From an uncultured Lachnospiraceae bacterium (GTDB lineage Bacteria > Bacillota > Clostridia > Lachnospirales > Lachnospiraceae), in contig CAMUZQ010000008.1 of assembly GCA_947165275.1 (NCBI GenBank), positions 1 through 53,642 of the forward strand: a stretch of 53,642 nucleotides of DNA, written 5' to 3'. How positions within the stretch are numbered: position 1 is the stretch's first letter; each line of letters starts with the position of its first letter. The position numbers and the translations under genes are program-made. Shown one piece after another: positions 1 through 8,267 of this stretch. The notes below the pieces were generated by a model. That model searched no databases. It had not been told where the DNA came from and saw only the letters and a program-made list of their open reading frames with translations.

Positions 1-1623
1 GGTCATGATCTCATTCATGATATAATCCCTTGCCTCATGGCACTGCCTTATGGCCTGCTCCACTATAGGACGGGTAAGGCCGTGGATCTTGATATCCATC
101 TGGATGGCAGTGATGCCCTCGTGGGTTCCTGCCACCTTGAAATCCATATCTCCGAAGAAATCCTCAAGCCCCTGTATATCGGTGAGTACGATGAAATCAT
201 CATCCGTATCGCCTGTCACAAGACCGCAGGAAATACCTGCAACCTGCTTTTTCAGCGGTACGCCTGCTGCCATCAGAGCCATGCAGGATGCACAGACGGA
301 GGCCTGTGAGGTCGAGCCGTTTGATTCGAAGGTCTCGGATACGGCGCGGATAGCGTAGGGGAATTCCTCCTCGGAAGGAAGCATGGGCACGAGCGCCTTC
401 TCGGCAAGGGCTCCATGACCTATCTCACGGCGTCCGGGTCCTCTGGAGACCTTTGTCTCTCCTACGGAATATGACGGGAAATTATACTGATGGATGTATC
501 TCTTCTCCGTTATGTTATTATCAAGGCCGTCAACCTTCTGCTTCTCGGAAAGAGGAGCAAGAGTGACTATGTCGCAGATCTGAGTCTGTCCCCTTGTAAA
601 CATTGCCGAGCCATGGGTCCTGGGGATGATATCAACCTCTGCTGCGAGAGGCCTGATCTGCGTGATCTCCCTGCCGTCCGGCCTCTTGTGATCCTTAAGG
701 ATCATCTTCCTTACTGTCTTCTTCTGATACTGGTATACTGCATCCGGAACAAGAGCGAGCCACTCCTCATTATCGGCAAGAGCCTCCTGGATCCTTGCCT
801 GGACCGCATCCACTGCAGCCTCTCTGGCCTGCTTGTCATCATTGAATACAGCCTTCTCCATCTCCTCGGGAGGAACGATCTTCTTTATCTCATCAAAAAG
901 AGCCTCAGGTATGGCGCATGAAACATATTCATGCTTTTCCCTGCCCTCCTTGGCTGCTATCTCCTTGAAGAACTCTATCACCTTCAGATTGACGTCATGA
1001 GCCATATAGATAGCCTCAAGCATCCTGTCATCAGGGATCTCATTTGCGCCTGCCTCGATCATGATGACCTTCTGTCCCACGGATGCGACGGTAAGCTCGA
1101 GATCTCCCTCATCCCAGTCCTTCTGTGAGGGATTGATGATGAACTGTCCGTCCTTCATGCCGACCTGGGTCATAGCACAGGGTCCGTCAAAAGGAATATC
1201 GGAAATTGTTGTCGCAAGGGAAGCCCCGAGCATTCCCACAAGCTCAGGCCTGCACTCGGGATCAACTGCCATTACCATACAGTCAAGTGTTACGTCATTT
1301 CTGTAATCCTTCGGGAAAAGAGGTCTCATGGGCCTGTCTATGACACGGCTTGTAAGAACGGCGTTCTCCGAAGCCTTGCCCTCTCTCTTATTGAAGCCTC
1401 CGGGCATCTTTCCTACCGAATAAAACTTCTCCTCATACTCCACAGAAAGCGGGAAGAAATCTATGCCGTCCCTGGGCGCCTTAGAAGCTGTAGCCGTGCA
1501 GAGCACGGTAGTATCGCCATAGTGCATGAAAGCGCACCCGTTTGCCTGCTTGCCGACCCTGCCTATATCGATCGAAAGCGTCTTGCCTGCAAGTTCCATT
1601 GTGTAAGTTCTGTAATCTGCCAT
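1..1623 (-). CDS. pnp: Polyribonucleotide nucleotidyltransferase (PNPase), 3' end cut by window
   Basis: PNPase degrades RNA phosphorolytically from the 3' end in the cytoplasm. The reverse strand reads from ATG at 1623 (MADYRTYTMELAGKTLSIDIG) without a stop to the window edge, giving 541 residues of a family usually near 700. Both RNase PH-like core domains are visible: the first has KMPGGFNKREGK and SRVIDRPMRPLFP, the second has RPDGREITQIRPL, THGSAMFTRGQTQ and the SETFESNGSTSQASVC segment. The C-terminal KH and S1 RNA-binding domains would lie beyond the left edge. It follows rpsO on the same strand with a hairpin between them, the common rpsO-pnp order. Confidence 0.97.
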   Translation of the reverse strand, partial: MADYRTYTMELAGKTLSIDIGRVGKQANGCAFMHYGDTTVLCTATASKAPRDGIDFFPLSVEYEEKFYSVGKMPGGFNKREGKASENAVLTSRVIDRPMRPLFPKDYRNDVTLDCMVMAVDPECRPELVGMLGASLATTISDIPFDGPCAMTQVGMKDGQFIINPSQKDWDEGDLELTVASVGQKVIMIEAGANEIPDDRMLEAIYMAHDVNLKVIEFFKEIAAKEGREKHEYVSCAIPEALFDEIKKIVPPEEMEKAVFNDDKQAREAAVDAVQARIQEALADNEEWLALVPDAVYQYQKKTVRKMILKDHKRPDGREITQIRPLAAEVDIIPRTHGSAMFTRGQTQICDIVTLAPLSEKQKVDGLDNNITEKRYIHQYNFPSYSVGETKVSRGPGRREIGHGALAEKALVPMLPSEEEFPYAIRAVSETFESNGSTSQASVCASCMALMAAGVPLKKQVAGISCGLVTGDTDDDFIVLTDIQGLEDFFGDMDFKVAGTHEGITAIQMDIKIHGLTRPIVEQAIRQCHEARDYIMNEIMT

Positions 1624-1718
1624 TTCTCTCTCCTTCTTCTGCCTTAGTCCTTCTCTGACTAAGCTTTGCTTCCCAGATACCGGTACAAAGCCCGGCTCCT
1701 TTCATTTTCTTCTGCCGC

Positions 1719-1747
1719 AAAACAGGGCAGGAAATAAACCTGCCCTG
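1719..1747 (-). terminator. rpsO-pnp intercistronic hairpin (partial terminator or processing site)
   Basis: A perfect 9-bp stem (CAGGGCAGG with CCTGCCCTG, 7-nt loop) lies just after the rpsO stop codon and is followed on the minus strand by TTTT. It fits an intrinsic terminator, or the processing hairpin known between rpsO and pnp in other bacteria. The short T-run suggests that some transcription passes into pnp. Confidence 0.7.
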
Positions 1748-1755
1748 AAACTGCA

Positions 1756-2022
1756 TTACTTACGGATACCAAGCTTCTCTATAAGACTCCTGTATCTTTC
1801 GATATCCTTAGCCTTGAGATAATCAAGCAATCCTCTCCGTTTACCGACCATCTTCAAAAGGCCGCGTCTGGAATGATGATCATGAGTATTGAGCTTAAGA
1901 TGCTCAGTGAGCTCCCTTATACGCTCGGTAAGTATCGCGATCTGAACCTCGGGTGAACCTGTATCCCCGGGCTTCGTAGCATACTTCTCAATAACCTCCA
2001 GCTTCTTTTCCTTTGTGATCAT
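1756..2022 (-). CDS. rpsO: 30S ribosomal protein S15
   Basis: S15 binds the central domain of 16S rRNA early in small-subunit assembly. The 88-residue product is the usual length and carries the family signatures [27 protein letters not shown] and [12 protein letters not shown]. The start ATG at 2022 follows a good Shine-Dalgarno (AAAAGGAGACAG). It is the first gene of an rpsO-pnp unit with its own promoter and a structured leader of about 110 nt, compatible with S15 autoregulation as known in other bacteria. Confidence 0.98.
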   Translation of the reverse strand: MITKEKKLEVIEKYATKPGDTGSPEVQIAILTERIRELTEHLKLNTHDHHSRRGLLKMVGKRRGLLDYLKAKDIERYRSLIEKLGIRK

Positions 2023-2136
2023 ATCTGTCTCCTTTTAATATGAATCCACCTTGCACTAAGCGGACCGTCCGTGACCTTTCTCCGGCCTTCCTGTCGAGAC
2101 TGCTCGATCTGCCTGGTGCAGGTAACTTAAGCAACC
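2023..2136 (-). promoter_or_regulatory. Structured 5' leader of rpsO, candidate S15 autoregulatory RNA
   Basis: On the minus strand the leader can form a closing stem (ACCTGCAC with GTGCA-A-GGT, one bulged A) around inner hairpins, including TCGAG-CAGT-CTCGA and CGGAC-G-GTCCG. A closed multi-hairpin structure just upstream of the rpsO ribosome binding site is what an S15-binding regulatory leader looks like in other lineages. The pairings are seen by eye; binding of S15 is inference. Confidence 0.45.
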
Positions 2137-2141
2137 CGCTT

Positions 2142-2170
2142 ATACTAACACAGATGCAGTCATAAAGCAA
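2142..2170 (-). promoter_or_regulatory. rpsO promoter
   Basis: On the minus strand there is a -35 TTGCTT (2165-2170), a 17-bp spacer and a -10 TAGTAT (2142-2147). The predicted transcription start is near 2135, which leaves a leader of about 110 nt before rpsO. Confidence 0.7.
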
Positions 2171-2173
2171 CAC

Positions 2174-2444
2174 GCCGGACTCAGGGGTTCTTCAGGCCCG
2201 GATCTTATGCATTTTATGCACAGTATCAGCTTTTCGCGCAGTGAGATGCCATTTATACCTGCGACCCGGATCAACTGCGGATTAAAGATCATTCCGCGGT
2301 ATATGCAATATGCAATATGCAGTTACACTAAAATATCTGCCTTCGACAGCTATTAAGTATAACCGGTATATGATAGAATGTCTTTATTGATATGCAGACA
2401 GTCGCAGACTGCCGGACAATACTGTAAAACGAGGTCTGATATAT
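2174..2444. other. Divergent intergenic region between rpsO promoter and the plus-strand CDS
   Basis: No gene is seen here. The region holds three tandem copies of the 7-mer ATATGCA (2301-2321), a weak hairpin (GCGGA...TCCGC, about 2276-2297), and the unassigned promoter of the plus-strand gene. A TAGAAT near 2375 could be its -10, but no convincing -35 is spaced correctly. Confidence 0.4.
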
Positions 2445-3800
2445 ATGCGTAAACTTCAAAAGGAATCTCTGCTGAGCCTCACCGACACACTCTCTGAGGC
2501 CCATTTACAGATAATAAAGCAGCTGGAGAAGGGAAATGAGGAGGCCGCACTCGATCTCCTGATGCAATGCCAGGAGGGCGCCATATCCATGGGCACAGCC
2601 ATAGAAGGCTCCGAAGGAGAAGGCCATGCCACTGTACATTATCTGGAGGACTACTGCGAAACCGCATATTCTGTGGCAGACGGTATATCAAAGGGAGATC
2701 CCATGCCGTCAAACAGGCTTTCGAAGCTTTTACAGAAATCCATCAATATAATAAAAAACAGTATCGAAAACGATATCCCCGTAAGAACAGAGATCGTTTT
2801 TCTCCCATATAAGGCATCCATGTGGGACAGTCTGGAGTCAGTATGGCGCAAGGCGGACCAGGATCCCTCCTGTGATGCATTTGTCGTTCCCATACCATAT
2901 TACGACAAGAACCCGGACGGCAGCTTCAGGGAGGAGCATTATGAAGGAAACCTCTTTCCCCCGGATGTCCCCGTGACACATTATTCCGAATACGATCTGG
3001 AGAGCAGACATCCGGACAGGATATATATCCACAATCCCTATGATGAATACAATTTCGTGACAAGCGTCCATCCGCACTTCTATTCAAAAAACCTGAAAAA
3101 CTATACGGATGAGCTGGTCTATATACCCTATTTTGTTCTGGACGAGCCCGATCCCGACAATACGGCCACCTTAGACGGTCTTGCCCACTTCATAGTGATG
3201 CCCGGGGTCTTAAACGCCGACAAGGTCATAGTCCAGTCCGAAGCCATGCGCACAGCATATATCAGGGTGCTAATGCGCCACACAGGTGACAGTTCACTGG
3301 AATACTGGGAGAATAAAATATCCGGAGAAGGCTCGCCCAAATTCGACAAGGTTGCGAATACAAAAATGGAGGATCTTGAGATCCCTGAGGACTGGCTTTC
3401 GATAATCACAAAGCCAGACGGCAGCCGCAAGAAGATCATATTCTACAATACCAGCGTACAGGCACTGCTCGATAATCAGATGGATATGATAAACAAGATA
3501 AAAGATGTATTGAAGATATTCAGGGAAAACAAGGACGAGATCGCCCTGCTGTGGCGTCCCCATCCGCTTATCAAAGCCACCATAAGCTCCATGCTGCCGG
3601 CGCTCTGGACCGAATACGAAAAGCTGGTCGATCAGTATATATCAGAGAAATGGGGTATCTATGATGACAGTCCGGATCTGGACAGAGCCATAATCTTAAG
3701 CGACGCATACTATGGAGATCCAAGCTCCGTGGTACAGCTCTACAAAAAGACCAAAAAGCCCATAATGATACAAAACGCCATGGTATTGAGTCAGACGTGA
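2445..3800 (+). CDS. CDP-glycerol glycerophosphotransferase-like protein (putative GT-B enzyme)
   Basis: The 451-residue protein has a helical N-terminal part (about 1-110) and a C-terminal part resembling CDP-glycerol:polyglycerophosphate transferases of teichoic-acid synthesis: FLPYKASMWDSLESVW near residue 120, IIFYNTSVQALL near 330, LLWRPHPLI near 367, and a closing YYGDPSSVVQLYKKTKKPIMI. The last motif matches the family's conserved D.SS....A/L segment near the nucleotide site. The N-terminal region is not typical of TagF/TarL enzymes. It is the only clear plus-strand gene and converges on a cytidylyltransferase gene, overlapping its stop by 10 bp. A role in transferring a polyol phosphate to a surface polymer is inference. 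Confidence 0.7.
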   Translation: MRKLQKESLLSLTDTLSEAHLQIIKQLEKGNEEAALDLLMQCQEGAISMGTAIEGSEGEGHATVHYLEDYCETAYSVADGISKGDPMPSNRLSKLLQKSINIIKNSIENDIPVRTEIVFLPYKASMWDSLESVWRKADQDPSCDAFVVPIPYYDKNPDGSFREEHYEGNLFPPDVPVTHYSEYDLESRHPDRIYIHNPYDEYNFVTSVHPHFYSKNLKNYTDELVYIPYFVLDEPDPDNTATLDGLAHFIVMPGVLNADKVIVQSEAMRTAYIRVLMRHTGDSSLEYWENKISGEGSPKFDKVANTKMEDLEIPEDWLSIITKPDGSRKKIIFYNTSVQALLDNQMDMINKIKDVLKIFRENKDEIALLWRPHPLIKATISSMLPALWTEYEKLVDQYISEKWGIYDDSPDLDRAIILSDAYYGDPSSVVQLYKKTKKPIMIQNAMVLSQT

Positions 3801-4492
3801 GAAAGCATCTCCCTGAACCGTTCCAGGTCCGCCATGGTTGTTATCTTAAAGTTTTTTTCCTCTCCGGGGATCATGGCGATATCCATGCCTGCAAGCACTG
3901 CCGGCTCGGATGAGCCGTTTATCTTCATGATCCTGTCAGGAAGCAGAGCCTCATTTGCCCTTAGATACTTCCCGTACTTAAATGCCTCCGGAGCCTGGCC
4001 TGCAAAGATACTGCTCCTGTCTAAAAGCTCTGACACAGTCCTCCCGTCTCTGCTCAGATAAACCGTATCCTTCATCGGAAGCACCGGCATAGCCCCGTCA
4101 TGATCCGCGCAGGCTCTCAGGCATGCATGGATCTGCTCCTTTGAAACCAGGGGTCTCGCAGCGTCGCAGACAAGGACCATATCCTCTTCCGAAGCATATT
4201 CTTTTATTCTGTTCAGTCCATTCAATATGGAAAGCTGCCTGGTGTCCCCCGGTTTTGCAAACCCCCGGAGCTTTTTCTCAAAAGGATCCACATGACGTGA
4301 AACGTCCTCGATTATGATCTCCTCATATTCTTCTGCAGCCACGATATGGACAGCATCTATCTCATCATGATCTATAAGGGTATCGAGCACATAGGTGATG
4401 ACCATCCTGTCCCCTGCCTTCACATACTGCTTGGGGATATCCATCTTCATCCGGCTTCCGGAACCGCCTGAGAGAACAAGAGCTGTATTCAT
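3791..4492 (-). CDS. IspD/TarI-family cytidylyltransferase
   Basis: The 233-residue protein has the family motifs: LSGGSGSR (7-14) for CTP, PKQY (20-23), PGDTRQLSILNGL (81-93), CDAARPLVS (109-117) and ITTMADLERF near the C terminus. Enzymes of this fold join CTP to methylerythritol 4-phosphate (IspD) or to ribitol 5-phosphate (TarI/Bcs1). IspD is possible because ispG is also in the window. The neighbours, however, are a pentose-phosphate epimerase-like protein and a polyol dehydrogenase, which favours a CDP-polyol for a surface polymer. Its start overlaps the upstream epimerase stop by 4 bp (ATGA), so the two are translationally coupled. Confidence 0.85.
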   Translation of the reverse strand: MNTALVLSGGSGSRMKMDIPKQYVKAGDRMVITYVLDTLIDHDEIDAVHIVAAEEYEEIIIEDVSRHVDPFEKKLRGFAKPGDTRQLSILNGLNRIKEYASEEDMVLVCDAARPLVSKEQIHACLRACADHDGAMPVLPMKDTVYLSRDGRTVSELLDRSSIFAGQAPEAFKYGKYLRANEALLPDRIMKINGSSEPAVLAGMDIAMIPGEEKNFKITTMADLERFREMLSHV

Positions 4493-5166
4493 GAGTCGCC
4501 ATCTTCCAGCTTAAGGCTCCTGATCTCCTCAAGAGTCTCCCTGTAGGGACGATCCTTGCCGAAAAGCAGTGTGGTTCCGAGAACAAAGCCCTTTACACCC
4601 ATGGGCGCATATTGCTTTATCTTATCCAGACCGCAGGCGCCGTCCCAGTAAATATCAAAATGCTTCTCCTTGCGTATGGCCAGCAGCTCCTCGTATTTCT
4701 CCCTGATATAAGGCAGAAACATCTGTCCCGCATTCCCGGGATTTACCGACATGACCAGCACCTTCTTCACTATCGTAAGAAGCATCCGTGAATTATCCAC
4801 ACTGGTGCCCGGGTTTAAGGCTATGCCGGGTATGATCCCTGCATCTATTATCTTTTGAAGAGTCGTTGAAGGATGGTATTCCGCTTCCGGATGTATATAT
4901 ATAGTATCCCCGGGACGCAGGGCCCTCGTAAAAAGCTCTATGGTGTTTATCGGATGCTCCACCATCAGATGCACATCCAGGGGCTTGGACGTCGCCGATC
5001 GTATAAACCTGAGATCATTCAGGGACATGGCAAAATTCGGCACATACCTGCCGTCCATTATATCTATGTGAAAGGAATCTATCCCTGCCTCAGAGAGCTC
5101 ATTCACCTCTCTTTTAAGATTTCCGTAATCCGCGCACATCATTGATGCCATAAGCTCAAACTGCAT
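4489..5166 (-). CDS. Ribulose-phosphate 3-epimerase family protein
   Basis: This 225-residue TIM-barrel enzyme keeps the metal and catalytic positions of ribulose-5-phosphate 3-epimerase: His33 and Asp35 (SFHIDIMDG), His66 (LDVHLMVE), and Asp175 (IYWDGACG), with the VMSVNPGNAGQ loop near 138-148. The usual VDGGI is WDGAC, and the C-terminal phosphate-binding segment is GFVLGTTLLFG rather than VAGSA.F, so it is divergent. Likely it interconverts a ketopentose phosphate (D-ribulose/D-xylulose 5-phosphate or similar) that feeds the adjacent dehydrogenase and cytidylyltransferase. A housekeeping rpe elsewhere in the genome is not excluded. Confidence 0.85.
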   Translation of the reverse strand: MQFELMASMMCADYGNLKREVNELSEAGIDSFHIDIMDGRYVPNFAMSLNDLRFIRSATSKPLDVHLMVEHPINTIELFTRALRPGDTIYIHPEAEYHPSTTLQKIIDAGIIPGIALNPGTSVDNSRMLLTIVKKVLVMSVNPGNAGQMFLPYIREKYEELLAIRKEKHFDIYWDGACGLDKIKQYAPMGVKGFVLGTTLLFGKDRPYRETLEEIRSLKLEDGDS

Positions 5167-5217
5167 CTTCCTGCCTCCAATTCCATATGATCAGATAATC
5201 TTTTTTTCAAATATGAA

Positions 5218-6258
5218 TCATGCCGTCATCATGACCTTGCAATAGTCCCCGCTCTTGTCCCTCATAAGACAAAGACCCTTTTCAAGGCTGTCCAGGCTTA
5301 ATCTGTGAGTGATAAGCCTCTCCGGATCGATAAGACCCTTCTCAAGCATTTCAATGGCATAATGCCAGTCATCCCCGTCACTGTGTGTAAAGGATGAATT
5401 CCATGTTCCCGTGACAGTGAGCTGGTTTCTTAATATCTTCCAATAGGTATCCCTCTCAAGAGTCATATCGGAATACGGGTTGCCTGCAGCCACTATCCTC
5501 CCGCTGTATGAGGCGCTGTCCACGCCAAGGCTTAAGGTCTCGTTTTTTCCGACGCATTCAAAAAAGAGATCTATGCTCCCGGCCTTATCCTTTATCCACC
5601 CGGACGCATCCTCCCTTGTGGTATCGCAGTATCTGCCGCCAAAAAGCCCTGAGGCTTCCGCCCTGTCTCTCTGCGCGCTGCCCTTTCCTATGGCATATAT
5701 ATCCGTATATCCGCTTTTGATGAGCACCATCGTGACCAGCTGTCCTATGGTCCCCATGCCGCAGACTGCTATCCTGTCACACGGTCTGACAACCGCGCGC
5801 CTTATGGCATGCACTGCGACGCTGAGAGGCTCAAGCATAGCCGCAGCCTCGTAGGAAACCCCGTCCGGAAGCTCTATGATATTCCATTCGGGGACCTTCA
5901 CATACTCGGCAAAAGCTCCGTCAGAGCGGGAACCCAGATAATCATAGCTCCTGCACATCTCATGGAGCCCCTCCTTACAGGGCTCACATTCCATGCACGG
6001 TATCAAAGGAAAGATCCCCGCCCTTTTGCCTTTAAGCCGCTCTGATACCCCGCTCCCTGTTTCCTCTATGATCCCCGAGAATTCATGTCCCGGTATAAGA
6101 GGCATATTATGGGCTCCGTTCTGATATATCCTAGGTATATCCGAGCCGCAGATGCCGCAGGCCATCACCCTGATAAGGACCTCCCCTTCTCCGGGTCCGG
6201 GTCTTTCGACCTCCTCAAGCCTGATATCATTCACTCCGTGAAGAACATATGCCTTCAT
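5218..6258 (-). CDS. Zinc-dependent polyol/alcohol dehydrogenase (MDR; GatD/TarJ-like)
   Basis: A 346-residue medium-chain dehydrogenase. Catalytic zinc ligands are seen in MACGICGSD and PGHEFSGIIEE; the structural-zinc loop is the C..C..C.......C pattern in CMECEPCKEGLHEMC; the nucleotide-binding site is CGMGTIGQL. It most resembles galactitol-1-phosphate 5-dehydrogenase and ribulose-5-phosphate reductase (TarJ). The start MKAYVLHG at 6258 is chosen because an in-frame extension to 6342 lies inside the NlpC/P60 gene and shows no family similarity. It begins 1 nt after that gene's stop and is upstream of the epimerase and cytidylyltransferase. Reduction of a ketopentose phosphate to a polyol phosphate is the inferred role. 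Confidence 0.88.
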   Translation of the reverse strand: MKAYVLHGVNDIRLEEVERPGPGEGEVLIRVMACGICGSDIPRIYQNGAHNMPLIPGHEFSGIIEETGSGVSERLKGKRAGIFPLIPCMECEPCKEGLHEMCRSYDYLGSRSDGAFAEYVKVPEWNIIELPDGVSYEAAAMLEPLSVAVHAIRRAVVRPCDRIAVCGMGTIGQLVTMVLIKSGYTDIYAIGKGSAQRDRAEASGLFGGRYCDTTREDASGWIKDKAGSIDLFFECVGKNETLSLGVDSASYSGRIVAAGNPYSDMTLERDTYWKILRNQLTVTGTWNSSFTHSDGDDWHYAIEMLEKGLIDPERLITHRLSLDSLEKGLCLMRDKSGDYCKVMMTA

Positions 6259-6259
6259 C

Positions 6260-7345
6260 CTACGGCAGTATCCTCCTGACTGCGTACGGTGTACGGTAGG
6301 TCGCGTTGCTGACCTTGATGCCTGTACGCTTATTTGATGCATTGACTATCTGTCCGTTGCCTATATAGATACCGACGTGGTTCACCGTGCCGCCCTTGCC
6401 GTAGAATACAAGATCTCCGGGCTTGGCGTTTTCAAGAGACACCTTGGTTCCCACGCGGGCCTGCTCTCTGGAGGTACGCGGCAGCGAGTAGCCGTACTTC
6501 CTGAATATGGACTGCACATAGCCCGAGCAGTCGCAGCCCTTTGTAAGACTTGTTCCACCCCAGACATAGGGATTTCCTATGAACTGCATCGCATAGTTTA
6601 CAAGCGACACCCTGGTATCCGACATGCCTGCCCCGTACTCAAGCTCCTTCAGGGTCATTGCCTTATCAAGCTCCTGGGATATCTTCACATACTGGGCACT
6701 GATATATCCCTCATCCTCGTCGATCTGTATCTTCACCCAGGGATCGTCCTCCTTGCCCTCAGTGATATCAAGCTTCTCCTCTATGGGGACCATGGTGATG
6801 ATGGTTGAATTCGTATTCGGCTGTTCCCTGACGAAAAGGGTCGTTGTAGTGACAGTAGCCACAAGTCTCATGACCTGCATCGCCCTGGTCTTTGCCTCCT
6901 CGCCTGTAAGCAGAAACTCCGTGCTCACATAGCCTTCCACCTTTCCGGATTTGATATGGGCCCAGGGACCGTCTATCTCCTGTATCTCGCAGGCTGCATT
7001 CTTCGTCATCTTTCCGACGAGCTCAGCGTCCTCACGCGCTTCCTTACGGACGTTTAAGTGATCGCTCACGTTTGCTATGCCGAGATTTTTGTATCCCGCT
7101 ATGACCTCTTCCTTCTGCACGTTCAGGGCAGCCTTATATGCAGACTCCATATCTCCGGATCCGGCAGTGCTTGTAAGTATCTTGTCAGCCGAGACAGTCT
7201 CAAGCCTGCCTGTCTCCATCTCCCTGGTCGCTCCGGCAGTATAAAGCTCTCCCGTCGTTGCAGCAAAAACAGGCATGCTGACCAGCATGCCCAGTAAAAA
7301 CACTGTTCCAAAAACACATATGATCCTGTGTATCATCAATCTCAT
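6260..7345 (-). CDS. Secreted NlpC/P60 cell-wall endopeptidase with two SH3b domains
   Basis: The 361-residue protein has a signal peptide (hydrophobic core about 8-27, PVFA-ATT cleavage region), two bacterial SH3 domains (about 90-148 and 160-222) and a C-terminal NlpC/P60 domain (about 245-361). The catalytic Cys is residue 273 in GCDCSGY, the His is residue 323 in VNHVGIYIG, and the third polar residue is in the following IVNASN segment. Such enzymes cut peptide stems of peptidoglycan outside the cell. It lies 10 bp after ribF and 1 bp before the dehydrogenase, so it is probably read through from the translation operon. A second ATG at 7336 is an alternative start. Confidence 0.92.
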   Translation of the reverse strand: MRLMIHRIICVFGTVFLLGMLVSMPVFAATTGELYTAGATREMETGRLETVSADKILTSTAGSGDMESAYKAALNVQKEEVIAGYKNLGIANVSDHLNVRKEAREDAELVGKMTKNAACEIQEIDGPWAHIKSGKVEGYVSTEFLLTGEEAKTRAMQVMRLVATVTTTTLFVREQPNTNSTIITMVPIEEKLDITEGKEDDPWVKIQIDEDEGYISAQYVKISQELDKAMTLKELEYGAGMSDTRVSLVNYAMQFIGNPYVWGGTSLTKGCDCSGYVQSIFRKYGYSLPRTSREQARVGTKVSLENAKPGDLVFYGKGGTVNHVGIYIGNGQIVNASNKRTGIKVSNATYRTPYAVRRILP

Positions 7346-7355
7346 TTCTGTCAGT

Positions 7356-8015
7356 TTATATCGTACAGTTCCTGATATCAGCCTTCATCTGCTGTCTCAG
7401 CATATCGATGCTGTCAAATCTCATCTCAGGTCTTATAAACCGCAAAAGCTCCACCTCGATATCCTGCCCGTACAGATCCCCGTCAAATCCGGGGATATGG
7501 GTCTCCGAGGTCAGGACATCATCATCCTCTACCGTGGGCCTGACCCCTATGTTCGTAACACCTTCAAGACAGCTGACTCCGATATGCACTCTCGAATGAT
7601 ATACTCCGTATGGAGGCAGGAGCTTATCCTCATCCGGTATAATATTTGCCGTGGGTATGTCGATCGTCCTGCCGAGTCTTTTTCCCTGCACGACCTTACC
7701 GCTTATCGAATATGGTCTTCCGAGCATTGCCCCGGCTCTTTCCATATCACCCTCTGCCACGGCATTCCTGACAAGGGTTGAGCTTATCACCTCATCCTTG
7801 TACCTGACCTTATCTATCTCAACCACCCGGCGCTTAAAGTCTCCATCCTGCTCTGAAAGGATCCGTCTGACAAGCTCCATATCCCCGGCTCCCTTATCGC
7901 CGAAGGAAATATCGCACCCTGCAGCTATAAGCCCTGCATTAAGCCTTCCTATGAGCATCTCCCTGACAAAGGCCTCCGGAGAAACCGAGACCGTATCCCT
8001 GTTTACAGGCATCAT
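7356..8015 (-). CDS. ribF: RibF C-terminal part: rest of FMN adenylyltransferase domain plus riboflavin kinase domain
   Basis: This 219-residue reading frame holds the second half of the FAD synthetase nucleotidyltransferase domain (FVREMLIGRLNAG, GDMELVRRI, ISSTLVRNAVAEGD) and a complete riboflavin kinase domain (KVVQGKRLGRTIDIPTANI, YGVYHSRVHI, GVTNIGVRPTV, IPGFDGDLYG). It is in the same frame as the 83-residue frame just upstream, from which it is separated by a single TAA. The sequence runs TAA ATG ATG, so reinitiation at 8015 is conceivable. The kinase domain (riboflavin to FMN) may therefore still be made, while the adenylyltransferase (FMN to FAD) would need two pieces to associate. 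Confidence 0.85.
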   Translation of the reverse strand: MMPVNRDTVSVSPEAFVREMLIGRLNAGLIAAGCDISFGDKGAGDMELVRRILSEQDGDFKRRVVEIDKVRYKDEVISSTLVRNAVAEGDMERAGAMLGRPYSISGKVVQGKRLGRTIDIPTANIIPDEDKLLPPYGVYHSRVHIGVSCLEGVTNIGVRPTVEDDDVLTSETHIPGFDGDLYGQDIEVELLRFIRPEMRFDSIDMLRQQMKADIRNCTI

Positions 8016-8267
8016 TTAGACAAGACCCACTCCTTTCCTTTCCAAAAGGGAAAGCTTCTCCATGTTTGTCTTAAGCACCCTGCTCTTTTGTCCTGTTACA
8101 AAGTCCATCACGGGACTCTCAAAAGTAAAAACCAGGGAATACAATCCCTGCTCCCTGTGAGATGTTATCTCTTCCAGAAGCTTTCTATGCCCCAGATGCA
8201 TACCGTCAAATTTGCCTATGGCAACTGCAGTGCGCCTGCCGTCCTTTATCCCAGAAATAATCTGCAA
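8016..8267 (-). CDS. ribF: RibF N-terminal fragment, ended by an in-frame stop
   Basis: The 83-residue frame is the start of a RibF: AVAIGKFDGMHLGHRKLLEEI contains the nucleotidyltransferase HxGH motif (HLGH), followed by SLVFTFESPVMDFV. It stops at TAA (8016-8018), where the family has a residue after GV(D/G)xL, and the next codon continues RibF similarity in the same frame. This is a split gene or nonsense mutation, or a sequencing error at one base. The start overlaps the truB end by 22 bp, the normal operon arrangement. Confidence 0.8.
   Translation of the reverse strand: MQIISGIKDGRRTAVAIGKFDGMHLGHRKLLEEITSHREQGLYSLVFTFESPVMDFVTGQKSRVLKTNMEKLSLLERKGVGLV

Noticed and set aside
490-1306. 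Plus-strand frames across pnp
   Set aside because: They are antisense to a clear PNPase and have no ribosome binding sites.
2301-2321. Three tandem copies of ATATGCA
   Set aside because: Short repeat with no spacer structure; not a CRISPR or iteron array on this evidence.
6259-6342. Longer start for the polyol dehydrogenase
   Set aside because: The extra 28 residues overlap the NlpC/P60 coding end and do not resemble the family.
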